From contig WBUN01000027.1 of the NCBI GenBank assembly GCA_008933705.1, positions 1-64,000 of the forward strand: a stretch of DNA of 64,000 bases. Reading direction: 5' to 3'. This stretch comes from Hyphomicrobiaceae bacterium. Its GTDB lineage: Bacteria; Pseudomonadota; Alphaproteobacteria; Rhizobiales; Hyphomicrobiaceae. Shown here one piece after another: positions 42,557 through 52,184 of the stretch (positions within the stretch are counted from its first letter, which is position 1; each line of letters starts with the position of its first letter). The position numbers and the translations under genes were made by a program. The notes beneath the pieces are model-generated. The model saw only the letters and a program-made list of their open reading frames with translations, made no database searches and was not told where the DNA came from.

Positions 42557-42868
42557 TCAAAGCTGGTCGAACAGCCCCGGCTGCAGGCCCGCAGGCACGC
42601 CGCGCGGAATGCGGCGGTGGGGGCCGTAATCGATGCGGTCGATCAGGGCCGGATGGCGCTCGCTGAAGATGGCGATGGCCTTGGCGCGGCTGCCGGCAAA
42701 GCGCTTCTCCTCCCAGATCTCATAGAGCCTGCGCGGGTCGCAGCCGTAGCGGATCAGGAGGTCCTTGCGCCTGATGCGCAGCCAGCGCGCGATCCAGATA
42801 TCGACGGCATCCGCTTCGGTGAGGAGGCGCCGCGGCGGGCAGGGGGCGGCGATCAGCTCGGGGCTCAT
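42557..42868 (-). CDS. Small conserved-looking hypothetical protein
   Basis: LLTEADAVDIWIARWLRIRRKDLLIRYGCDPRRLYEIWEEKRFAGSRAKAIAIFSERHPAL; helical, HTH-like. Confidence 0.6.
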   Translation of the reverse strand: MSPELIAAPCPPRRLLTEADAVDIWIARWLRIRRKDLLIRYGCDPRRLYEIWEEKRFAGSRAKAIAIFSERHPALIDRIDYGPHRRIPRGVPAGLQPGLFDQL

Positions 42869-42993
42869 GACACAACGAGACCTTGACTAGCGGGCGACAT
42901 GGTTCATTGATCGCGCAACAGTTGAGCAATCTGATGGCCGCCGCTCGACGGTGCCGCCCGCAACATCCCCCGATCGGTTCTCCGCGCGACGTC

Positions 42994-43722
42994 ATGATCC
43001 TCTTTCCTGCCATCGACCTGAAGGACGGCCAATGCGTTCGCCTCAAGCTCGGCGAGATGACGCAAGCCACCGTCTTCAACGACGATCCCGCGGCGCAGGC
43101 GCGGGCATTCGAGGTGCAGGGCTTCGAGTACCTGCACGTCGTCGATCTCAACGGCGCCTTCGCCGGCAAGCCCGTCAACGCGCCCGCGGTCGAGGCCATT
43201 CTCGCCGCCATCAAGATCCCCACGCAGCTCGGCGGCGGCATCCGCGATCTCGCCACCATTGAGATCTGGCTGCGCAAGGGCATCCGCCGGGTCATTCTCG
43301 GTACGGCTGCCGTGCGTTCACCCAACCTGGTGCGGGAGGCCTGCCGGTGGTTTCCGGGCCGCGTCGCCGTTGGCATCGACGCCCGCGGCGGCAAGGTTGC
43401 CGTCGAAGGCTGGGCCGAGACGAGCGAACTTTCGGCGATCGAGCTGGCCAAGCGCTTCGAGGATGCCGGCGTGGCCGCCATCGTCTACACCGATATCGAC
43501 CGCGACGGCGTCCTGAAAGGCCTCAACCTGCCGGCAACCGCGGATCTCGCTCGCGCCACCTCCATTCCCGTGATCGCCTCGGGCGGGCTTGCCGGCATCG
43601 ATGACGTCAAGGCCCTGCTTCGCCCGGAGTACAGCGCGCTCGAGGGTGCGATCACGGGCCGCGCGCTCTACGACGGGCGCCTCGACGCGCGAGCGGCGCT
43701 GGCCCTGATCAAAGGTGCGTGA
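42994..43722 (+). CDS. hisA: HisA isomerase (ProFAR isomerase)
   Basis: [52 protein letters not shown]. Confidence 0.97.
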   Translation: MILFPAIDLKDGQCVRLKLGEMTQATVFNDDPAAQARAFEVQGFEYLHVVDLNGAFAGKPVNAPAVEAILAAIKIPTQLGGGIRDLATIEIWLRKGIRRVILGTAAVRSPNLVREACRWFPGRVAVGIDARGGKVAVEGWAETSELSAIELAKRFEDAGVAAIVYTDIDRDGVLKGLNLPATADLARATSIPVIASGGLAGIDDVKALLRPEYSALEGAITGRALYDGRLDARAALALIKGA

Positions 43723-43850
43723 GTCGACGCCGGGCGCCGGAGCGCCATGCGAGCCTCCCCCACTCAGCCGCATTTGCACGGCACGCTGACGGCGGCGTGC
43801 GCGGGCACCACGCCGATAAGAGCGGCAAATAGGAGAGATGGAGAAACGCA

Positions 43851-44849
43851 ATGACAGCGATCAGCATGTCGCGCCGCGAGGCGTTGTTGGGCACGGCAGC
43901 CGCGGCGGGAGCTGCCATGCTCGGCGGCATGGCGCTTCCCAAGGCCTATGCCAAAGCACCCTTTGCGAAGGAGCAGGCACCCTATTTCTATCGCTTCAAC
44001 CACGGCAGGATGCAGGCCACAGTGGTGTCTGACGGCGTCCTTCCCCTCGGCGAGCCCTCAGGGACCTTTCTCGGCACCAGCAAGGAAGAGATCGGCAAGC
44101 TGCTGAGCGACAACTTCCTGTCGCCGGCCAATGTCGTTCTCGAGCAGAACGCGCTCGTTCTCAATACCGGCGACAAGCTGGTGCTGTTCGACAGTGGCAT
44201 GGGTACGAGCACCATGTTCGGCAAGTCGACCGGACGGCTGATCAGGAGCCTGAAGGATGCGGGCATAGATCCGGCAACCGTCGACGCCGTGGTCATCACC
44301 CACGCCCACATCGACCACATCGGCGGGCTCGTCGGCGCCAGCGACAACCGGCTGTTTCCCAACGCCCAGGTCTACATCACGCAGGCCGATTTCGACTTCT
44401 GGACCGACGAGAAGAAGCTGGAGGGCGCAACCAAGGCCTTCATCGAGCACGCCCGCAGGAACCTGCTGCCCTACCGGGACCGCCTCGTCTTCATGAAGGA
44501 CGGCCAGGAATTCCTGCCCGGCATCCAGGCCATGGCCGCACCGGGGCATACGGTCGGGCACACCATCTTCATGATCACCTCGGACGGCAAGACCATGTGC
44601 AACGTCGGCGATCTGACCCACCATCAGATCCTGCTGGTCGAGCGGCCCCGCATGGAATTCGCCTACGATACGGATCCCAAGCAAGCTGCGGCGACGCGGG
44701 TAAGGGTGCTCGACATGCTGGCCGCCCAGAAGATCCCCCTGCTGGCCTATCACTTCCCCTGGCCGGGGGTCGGGCATGTGGCCAAGCAGGGGGAGGGCTA
44801 TCGCTACTATGCCGCGCCGATGCAGATGATGCTCGATGCGGCCGGCTGA
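43851..44849 (+). CDS. Tat-exported metallo-beta-lactamase-fold hydrolase
   Basis: Twin-arginine SRREALLGTAAAAGAAMLGG; THAHIDHIGGL; PGHTVGHTIFMI. Confidence 0.9.
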   Translation: MTAISMSRREALLGTAAAAGAAMLGGMALPKAYAKAPFAKEQAPYFYRFNHGRMQATVVSDGVLPLGEPSGTFLGTSKEEIGKLLSDNFLSPANVVLEQNALVLNTGDKLVLFDSGMGTSTMFGKSTGRLIRSLKDAGIDPATVDAVVITHAHIDHIGGLVGASDNRLFPNAQVYITQADFDFWTDEKKLEGATKAFIEHARRNLLPYRDRLVFMKDGQEFLPGIQAMAAPGHTVGHTIFMITSDGKTMCNVGDLTHHQILLVERPRMEFAYDTDPKQAAATRVRVLDMLAAQKIPLLAYHFPWPGVGHVAKQGEGYRYYAAPMQMMLDAAG

Positions 44850-44873
44850 GCGGTTGGCTCCAGGCAGTCAGGG

Positions 44874-44903
44874 AAAGGTCCGCCTCGGGGCGGGCCTTTT
44901 CAT
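44874..44903 (+). terminator. Rho-independent terminator after the MBL gene
   Basis: AAAGGTCCGCC-TCGG-GGCGGGCCTTTTCATT: 11-bp stem with one G-U and short T tract. Confidence 0.75.
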
Positions 44904-44943
44904 TTCTGTTGCCTAAACGCCTGCCCAAGCGCAGATATCAGCC

Positions 44944-45732
44944 ATGCTCAAGATCCGCATCATCCCCTGCCTCGACGTGAAGGACGGCCGTGTCGTCAAG
45001 GGCATCAATTTCGTCGACCTCCAGGACGCCGGCGATCCGGTGGAGGCGGCGGCCGCCTACGATGCGGCGGGCGCCGACGAACTCTGCTTTCTCGACATCA
45101 CGGCGAGCCACGAAAATCGCGACACCATCTTCCACATCGTGGAGCAGACGGCGGAGCGCTGCTTCATGCCGCTGACGGTGGGCGGCGGCGTGCGCACCAC
45201 TGAGGACATCCGCAAGCTTCTGCACGCCGGGGCGGACAAGGTCTCCATCAATACGGCCGCCGTCAACCGCCGGCAGTTTGTGGCCGAGGGCGCCGACAAG
45301 TTCGGCGCGCAGTGCATCGTCGTCGCCATCGATGCCAAGAGCGTGTCAGGGCCCGGCGAGGCGCCCCGCTGGGAAATCTTCACCCACGGCGGGCGCAAGC
45401 CAACGGGGCTCGATGCCGTCGCCTATGCCCAGGAGGTCGTCGGGCTGGGCGCCGGGGAGATTCTGCTGACCTCCATGGATCGCGATGGCACCAAGGCCGG
45501 CTTCGACCTGGAGCTGACGCGCGCCATCGCCGACGCCGTCAGCGTGCCGGTGATCGCCTCGGGCGGCGTGGGAACGCTCGATCACCTGGTCGAGGGCGTC
45601 AAGATCGGGCATGCCAGCGCCGTGCTGGCCGCCTCCATCTTCCACTTCGGCACTTTCACCATCGGTCAGGCCAAGCGCCATATGGCCGCGGCCGGTATAC
45701 CCATGCGGCTCGACGCCACTGCCCAAGTCTAG
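44944..45732 (+). CDS. hisF: Imidazole glycerol phosphate synthase subunit HisF
   Basis: [36 protein letters not shown]. Confidence 0.98.
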   Translation: MLKIRIIPCLDVKDGRVVKGINFVDLQDAGDPVEAAAAYDAAGADELCFLDITASHENRDTIFHIVEQTAERCFMPLTVGGGVRTTEDIRKLLHAGADKVSINTAAVNRRQFVAEGADKFGAQCIVVAIDAKSVSGPGEAPRWEIFTHGGRKPTGLDAVAYAQEVVGLGAGEILLTSMDRDGTKAGFDLELTRAIADAVSVPVIASGGVGTLDHLVEGVKIGHASAVLAASIFHFGTFTIGQAKRHMAAAGIPMRLDATAQV

Positions 45733-46086
45733 TTCAATTGCACCCCATAAGCCCGCTCGGACGCGAAATCGGGTGATTCGGACCTTGGCAAGCGCTCACA
45801 GCGCACGAGGCCGCGCGGCGCCCTGACAACTGTGGAAACGCAAGACTCGGCCACACCAGCGCGGCCGGAGCCGCGCGGTCTAGCCGCACCGGAATTTGCA
45901 TTGGTTTTGCATGGGAAATACGTTTGCGTGGGAGCCTTGTCATCCCCATCTTGTGTGAGTGAGCGATGATCGAAGCACCAGCTGATTGGCGCCAACAAGC
46001 CACGCTGGTTGACCAAAGTGGCCGGACCTTACCCCCGCCTCACTTTTTTGGTCTAGTCTAGCCGGAGCGCGCCGACTGCAGAGGCG

Positions 46087-48039
46087 ATGAAAATGACGAC
46101 GAAGGAAAATATCTTCGACCTCTATGCTCAGGCATATGAGAGCCAGAAGCAGCACAGGCTTTCCTTGAAGGAATACCTGGAAGGCTGCCGTGCCGACCCC
46201 GCCATGTACGCCAGCACCGCCGAGCGCATGATATCTGCGATCGGCGAGCCCGAGCTGGTCGATACGGCACGAGATGCGCGCCTGGGGCGCGTCTTCATGA
46301 ACCGCACCCTCAAGGTCTATCCGGCCTTCAAGGACTTCTACGGCCTCGAGGAGACGATTGAGCGCATCGTCGGGTTCTTCCGCCATGCCGCGCAGGGCCT
46401 GGAGGAGAAGAAGCAGATCCTCTACCTGCTCGGTCCCGTCGGCGGCGGCAAGTCCTCGCTCGCCGATCGCCTGAAGGACCTGATGGAGAAGTGCCCGATC
46501 TACGTGCTCGCCACCAACGACGGCGTCAGTCCGATCTTCGAGAGCCCGCTCGGCCTGTTCGATCCCGTCTCCATGGGCCGCATGCTGGAGGACCGCTACG
46601 GCATCCCGCAGCGGCTGCTGCTGGGCCACATGTCGCCGTGGGCGGTCAAGCGCCTCGATGAGTTCGGCGGCGACATCTCCAAGTTCTCCGTCGTGAAGCT
46701 GCATCCCTCGAAGATGCGCCAGATCTGCGTCGCCAAGACCGAGCCCGGCGACGAGAACAACCAGGACATCTCCTCGCTGGTCGGCAAGGTCGACATCCGC
46801 AAGCTCGAGCACTTCGGCCAGAACGACGCCGACGCCTATTCCTACTCGGGCGGCCTCAACCGCACAACGCAGGGCGTGCTCGAGTTCGTCGAGATGTTCA
46901 AGGCGCCGCTGAAGATGCTGCATCCCCTGCTGACGGCGACGCAGGATCGGACGTATGTCGGCACTGAGAACGTCGGCGCCATGCCGTATCAGGGCCTCAT
47001 CATCGCCCACTCCAACGAGAGCGAGTGGCAGAGCTTCCGCGCCAACAAGAACAACGAGGCGTTCCTCGACCGCATCAGCGTCATCAAGGTGCCCTACTGC
47101 CTACGCGTGACAGAGGAGAAGAAGATCTACGAAAAGCTGCTCTCCTCCAGCGAGCTGAAGGATGCCGACATCGCACCCGGGACGCTCGACATGCTGGCGC
47201 GCTTCTCGGTGCTGACGCGCCTGAAGCCGCACGAGAACTCCTCGCTCTACTCCAAGATGCGCGTGTATGACGGCGAAAGCCTGAAGGACACCGATCCGCA
47301 CGCCAAGACCATCCAGGAGTATCGCGACGCCGCCGGCGTCACAGAGGGCATGGACGGTGCTTCGACCCGCTTCGCCTACAAGATCCTGTCGGAGACCTTC
47401 AACTTCGACACGCACGAAGTGGCGGCCGATCCCGTGCACCTGCTCTACGTCATCGAGCAGGCTGTCCGGCGCGAGCAGCTCCCGGAGGAGACAGAGAGCC
47501 GCTACATCGAGTTCCTCAAGGAGGAGCTGACGCCGCGCTACGCGGAGTTCATCGGCAACGAGATCCAGAAGGCCTACCTGGAGTCCTACAACGACTTCGG
47601 GCAGAACCTGTTCGACCGCTACGTCGCCTACGCCGATGCCTGGATCGAGGACCACGACTTCAAGGACCCCGATACCGGCCAGCTGATGAGCCGCCAGGTG
47701 CTCGAGCAGGAGCTTTCCAAGATCGAGAAACCGGCCGGCATCGCCAACCCGAAGGACTTCCGCTTCGAGGTGGTCAAGTTCTCGCTGCGCGCCCGTTCCA
47801 AGAACGGCGGCAAGAACCCGAACTGGACCAGCTACGAGAAGATCCGCGAGGTCATCGAGCGGCGCATGTTCAGCCAGGTCGAGGATCTGCTGCCCGTGAT
47901 CAGCTTCGGCAAGAAGCAGGACAGCGAGACCGAGAAGAAGCACGAGGAGTTCGTGCAGCGGATGGTCGAGCGTGGCTACACACCCCGCCAGGTTCGCCGT
48001 CTCGTGGAATGGTACATGCGGGTGAAGAAATCGAGCTGA
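46087..48039 (+). CDS. prkA: PrkA/YeaG family serine protein kinase
   Basis: YLLGPVGGGKSSLADRLK P-loop; NRTTQGVLEFVEMFKAPLKMLHPLLTATQ; YTPRQVRRLVEWYMRVKKSS. Confidence 0.95.
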   Translation: MKMTTKENIFDLYAQAYESQKQHRLSLKEYLEGCRADPAMYASTAERMISAIGEPELVDTARDARLGRVFMNRTLKVYPAFKDFYGLEETIERIVGFFRHAAQGLEEKKQILYLLGPVGGGKSSLADRLKDLMEKCPIYVLATNDGVSPIFESPLGLFDPVSMGRMLEDRYGIPQRLLLGHMSPWAVKRLDEFGGDISKFSVVKLHPSKMRQICVAKTEPGDENNQDISSLVGKVDIRKLEHFGQNDADAYSYSGGLNRTTQGVLEFVEMFKAPLKMLHPLLTATQDRTYVGTENVGAMPYQGLIIAHSNESEWQSFRANKNNEAFLDRISVIKVPYCLRVTEEKKIYEKLLSSSELKDADIAPGTLDMLARFSVLTRLKPHENSSLYSKMRVYDGESLKDTDPHAKTIQEYRDAAGVTEGMDGASTRFAYKILSETFNFDTHEVAADPVHLLYVIEQAVRREQLPEETESRYIEFLKEELTPRYAEFIGNEIQKAYLESYNDFGQNLFDRYVAYADAWIEDHDFKDPDTGQLMSRQVLEQELSKIEKPAGIANPKDFRFEVVKFSLRARSKNGGKNPNWTSYEKIREVIERRMFSQVEDLLPVISFGKKQDSETEKKHEEFVQRMVERGYTPRQVRRLVEWYMRVKKSS

Positions 48040-48159
48040 CGGCGCGGGGGGCTCTCATAGCGTTTGCTACTCCCGTGCCGGCAGGTGAAGCTGGCAGCCT
48101 CGGAGGCCCGGTGCGCAAATCGGCTCCGAGGCTCGAGGTGGCGGAGCAGCCATAGTCCC

Positions 48160-49446
48160 ATGCAGGTCGTCGACAGGCGTCTCAATCCGAAATCCAAGAG
48201 TCTGGGCAATCGCCAGCGATTCCTGCGCCGGGCCAAGGCCGAGATTCGCGAAGCCATTCGCGATTCTCTGAAGTCGCGGAAAGTCTCGGAGGCCGAAGGC
48301 GCCGAGAAGGTGACCATCCGCTCCAAGAGCCTGCGCGAGCCGTCGTTCTCGCTCGGGCGCGGCACCGGTACGCGCGACTATGTCCTGCCCGGCAACGAGG
48401 AGTACAGGGTCGGCGACGAGATCCCGAAGCCCCAGGGCGGCGCCGGCGGTCGCGGCAGCCAGGGCAGCCCCGACGGCGAGGGTCAGGACGAGTTCACCTT
48501 CACGCTGACGAAGGAGGAATTCCTCGACCTCTTTTTCGACGATCTGAAGCTGCCCAACCTTGTCAAAGTGAAGCTCAAGGATCTGAAGTCGCCCAAACTT
48601 ACCCGCGCGGGCTACACCAGCGACGGCCCTCCGGCGCGGCTGAGCCAGACCCGGACGATGCGCAAGAGCCTGGGACGGCGCATGGCGTTGCGGCGGCCGA
48701 GCCTCGCCGAGATCGAGGCGCTCGAGAAGGAGCTGGCCGACGCGGAGGCCGAGGATCCGATCAGCCCGGAGAAGGTGGAGACGCTGCGCGCCAAGCTCGA
48801 GCACAAGGAACGGCTGCGGCGCACGATCGCCTACATCGATCCGCTTGATCTGCAGTACAGCCGTTTCGAGCGCGTGCCGAAGCCGACCACGCAGGCGGTG
48901 ATGTTCTGCCTCATGGATGCGTCAGCCTCCATGACCGAGCCGCTCAAGGATCTCGCGAAGCGCTTCTTCATGCTGCTGCACGTGTTCCTGTCACGCTACT
49001 ACCGCGAGGTACACATCGTCTTCGTGCGCCATACCAGCACGGCCGCCGAGGTCGACGAGGAGACGTTCTTCCGCGGCACCGACACCGGCGGCACGGTGAT
49101 CTCCACGGCGCTCGATGAGATGCTGCGCGTGATCCGCGAGCGCTATTCACCCAGCGACTGGAACATCTACGCGGCCCAGGCCTCCGACGGCGACAACTTC
49201 CACGATGACATGCCGCGCTGCCTGGAGCTGCTCGACGACGACATCCTGCCGGTGTGCCAATATTTCGCGTACATCGAGACCGCCCACGGCGAGCGTTTCA
49301 ACGACACGGTGGAGACCCCGGTCTGGCAGGGATATGCGGAGATCGCTCAGCGGCGGCGCAACTTCGCCATGCGGCGCGTGTCAGCGCCGGAGGACATCTT
49401 CCCCGTGTTCCACGATCTCTTCTCGGCTAGAGGCGTAACGGGCTGA
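48160..49446 (+). CDS. YeaH/YhbH (DUF444) family protein
   Basis: MQVVDRRLNPKSKSLGNRQRFLRRAKAEIREA; VMFCLMDASASMTEPLKDLAKRFFMLLHVFL vWA-like. Confidence 0.94.
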   Translation: MQVVDRRLNPKSKSLGNRQRFLRRAKAEIREAIRDSLKSRKVSEAEGAEKVTIRSKSLREPSFSLGRGTGTRDYVLPGNEEYRVGDEIPKPQGGAGGRGSQGSPDGEGQDEFTFTLTKEEFLDLFFDDLKLPNLVKVKLKDLKSPKLTRAGYTSDGPPARLSQTRTMRKSLGRRMALRRPSLAEIEALEKELADAEAEDPISPEKVETLRAKLEHKERLRRTIAYIDPLDLQYSRFERVPKPTTQAVMFCLMDASASMTEPLKDLAKRFFMLLHVFLSRYYREVHIVFVRHTSTAAEVDEETFFRGTDTGGTVISTALDEMLRVIRERYSPSDWNIYAAQASDGDNFHDDMPRCLELLDDDILPVCQYFAYIETAHGERFNDTVETPVWQGYAEIAQRRRNFAMRRVSAPEDIFPVFHDLFSARGVTG

Positions 49447-49457
49447 GGAGGGCAATC

Positions 49458-51026
49458 TTGACCGTCGACACCATGCACAAGCTCCCCGAGCGCAAGGGCA
49501 ACATGGCGCCCCTGTTCGATGGGCCCGAGTGGAGCTTCGAGCTGATCCACAAGGTCTACGATGCCATGGGCGAGATCGCTCTCGGCGAACTCGGCCTCAG
49601 CATCTATCCCAATCAGATCGAGGTGATCACGGCCGAGCAGATGCTCGATGCCTATTCCTCCATCGGCATGCCGCTGATGTACCGGCACTGGTCGTTCGGC
49701 AAGCGCTTCGCCCACGACGAGGCCTTCTACAAGCGCGGCATGCGCAGCCTTGCCTACGAGCTGGTGATCAACTCCGACCCCTGCATCAACTACATCATGG
49801 AAGAGAACTCCATGACGATGCAGTCGCTGGTGCTGGCGCATGCCGCCTACGGCCACAACCACTTCTTCAAGAACAACTACCAGTTCCAGATGTGGACGCA
49901 GCCGGACCACATCATCGACTATCTCGCTTTCGCCAAGAAGTACGTTGCCGATTGCGAAGAGCGCTTCGGGCAGGACGCGGTCGAAAGCACGCTTGACGCC
50001 GCCCATGCGCTGATGAACCAGGGGGTGAGCCGCGATCTGCGGCCGCGGCCGCGCAACATCGCCAAGCACGAGCGCGAGCGGGCGGCGCGGCGCAGGGCGC
50101 ACGAGGAAGCGACCTACGACGACATCTACCGCACGCTGCCCGAGATTACGCGGGAGGGCATGGCCGAGCCGAGCGAGGTGCAGAGCGAGCAGCGCCGCCT
50201 CGGTCTGCCGGAGGAGAACCTTCTCTACTTCCTGGAGAAGAATGCCCCCAAGCTGGAGGACTGGCAGCGCGAGTTGCTGCGCATCGTGCGCCTGCTGTCG
50301 CAGTATTTCTATCCGCAGCGCCAGACCAAGATGATGAACGAGGGTTGCGCCACCTTCGTGCACTACGAGATCATGAACCGGCTGTACGAGCGCGGCCAGC
50401 TTACCGACGGCACCATGCTGGAGTTTCTGCATTCGCACTCCTCCGTCATCTTCCAGCCGACATTCAGCGATCGCCGCTACAGCGGCATGAACCCGTATGC
50501 GCTCGGCTTTGCCATGATGCGCGACATCAAGCGCATGTGCCTGGAGCCCACCGACGAGGATCGTGCGTGGTTCCCGCAGATCGCCGGCTGCGGCGATGCA
50601 CTCGGCACGCTGCGCGAGGCGTGGGCGCTCTACCGCGACGAGAGCTTCATCCTGCAGTACCTGAGCCCCAAGCTCATCCGCGACTTCCGCCTGTTCGCAG
50701 TCACCGACGACGCCAAGGAAAGCGCCATGCACGTCGCGGCCATTCATGACGAGCAGGGCTATCGCGACGTGCGCCGGCGCCTGGCTCGGCACTACGACGT
50801 CGCCGCGCAGGACCCGGATCTGCGCGTCACGGACGCCGATCTTTCCGGCAGCCGCCGCCTCGTCATCACGCACTACGTGCGCAACGGCATCCTGCTCGAT
50901 AAGGTGGAGGCCGAGCGCACGCTGCAGTATCTGGCCAAGCTGTGGGGCTATCGCGTGCGGCTGGTCGAGATGGATTCCGAAGGCGGCCGCGTGCTCAAGG
51001 AGCACGAGGCCCTGCCCATGCCGTAG
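49458..51026 (+). CDS. SpoVR/YcgB family protein
   Basis: IYPNQIEVITAEQMLDAYSSIGMPLMYRHWSFGKRF; third gene of prkA-yeaH-spoVR cluster; TTG start with GGAGGG upstream. Confidence 0.94.
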   Translation: MTVDTMHKLPERKGNMAPLFDGPEWSFELIHKVYDAMGEIALGELGLSIYPNQIEVITAEQMLDAYSSIGMPLMYRHWSFGKRFAHDEAFYKRGMRSLAYELVINSDPCINYIMEENSMTMQSLVLAHAAYGHNHFFKNNYQFQMWTQPDHIIDYLAFAKKYVADCEERFGQDAVESTLDAAHALMNQGVSRDLRPRPRNIAKHERERAARRRAHEEATYDDIYRTLPEITREGMAEPSEVQSEQRRLGLPEENLLYFLEKNAPKLEDWQRELLRIVRLLSQYFYPQRQTKMMNEGCATFVHYEIMNRLYERGQLTDGTMLEFLHSHSSVIFQPTFSDRRYSGMNPYALGFAMMRDIKRMCLEPTDEDRAWFPQIAGCGDALGTLREAWALYRDESFILQYLSPKLIRDFRLFAVTDDAKESAMHVAAIHDEQGYRDVRRRLARHYDVAAQDPDLRVTDADLSGSRRLVITHYVRNGILLDKVEAERTLQYLAKLWGYRVRLVEMDSEGGRVLKEHEALPMP

Positions 51027-51427
51027 GCGTGTCTTCGATACGACGCGGGGGCCCAGGTCACCGGGCCGCGCGGGCCATGCCTGCCGCAGAGCACGCCCGC
51101 AGCCACGCGCGCCATTCCAGCGGCCCGCACACCTGCGTTGCGATGTGTCCTGGGTGCCCGCCTACGCGGGCATGACGTCGGTGTTGGCTGATCGATTCGG
51201 AAATCACTTCGGTTGCGAGGCACGCGCGCACCCCACCCACACCCGTCACCCCCGCGAAGGCGGGGGGCCAGTGCACCGGGCTGCACGGACAATGCTTGCC
51301 GCGGAGCACGCCCGCGGCCGCGCGCGCCATTTCAGCGGCGCGCACACCTGCGTTGCGAAGTGTCCTGGGTTCCCGCCTCCGCGGGAATGACGTCACGTGA
51401 GGCGCCCCTTCCGGTTGGAACGGTCCT

Positions 51428-51486
51428 CCGTGGTGAGCCCGTCGAACCACGGCCGGCGTGGCCGCCCTTCGACGAGCTCAGGGCGG
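51428..51486. repeat. Type-B paired hairpins, copy 1 in array
   Basis: CCGTGG-TGAGCCCGTCGAA-CCACGG ... CCGCCC-TTCGACGAGCTCA-GGGCGG. Confidence 0.9.
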
Positions 51487-51762
51487 AGTGGGCGTGCGAC
51501 GCGGGCATGACGTCGGTGTTGGATGGTCGGTTTGGATTTCACTGCGATGGTGAGGCGCTCGCGCACCTCACCCACCAGCGTCACCCCCGCGAAGGCGGGG
51601 GCCCAGGTCACAGAGCCGCGCGGGCAATGCTTGCCGCGGAGCACGCCCGCGGCCGCGCGCGCCATTCCAGCGACACGCACACCTGCGTTGCGATGTGTTC
51701 TGGGTTCCCGCCTGCGCGGGAATGACGTCACGTTAGGTTCCCTTTCCGGCTCGAACACCTCA

Positions 51763-51821
51763 CCGTGGTGAGCCTGTCGAACCACGGCCGGCGTGGCCGC
51801 CCTTCGACAAGCTCAGGGCGG
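51763..51821. repeat. Type-B paired hairpins, copy 2 in array
   Basis: CCGTGG-TGAGCCTGTCGAA-CCACGG ... CCGCCC-TTCGACAAGCTCA-GGGCGG. Confidence 0.9.
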
Positions 51822-52125
51822 GGCGGGGTGTGCGATGCGGGCATGACGTCAGTGTTGGCTGATCGGTTCGGAAATCACTTCGGTTGCGAGGCACTCGCGA
51901 GCCCCACTCACCACCGTCACCCCCGCGTCGTGTCGAAGACGCGCCTCCGGCACGAAGGCGGGGGCCCGGGTCACCGGGCCGCACGGGCTACATTCGCCGC
52001 AGATCACGACCGCGGCCGCGCGCGCCATTCCAGCGACACGCGCACCTGCGTTGAGACGTGATCTGGGTTCCCGCCTCCGCGGGAATGACGTCACGTGAGG
52101 TGCCCCTTCCGATTGGAACGGTCCT

Positions 52126-52184
52126 CCGTGGTGAGCCTGTCGAACCACGGCCGGCGTGGCCGCCCTTCGACGCGCTCAGGGCGG
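52126..52184. repeat. Type-B paired hairpins, copy 3 in array
   Basis: CCGTGG-TGAGCCTGTCGAA-CCACGG ... CCGCCC-TTCGACGCGCTCA-GGGCGG. Confidence 0.9.

Noticed and set aside
49347-51005. 552-aa minus-strand ORF opposite spoVR
   Set aside because: Antisense shadow ORF; spoVR is unambiguous.
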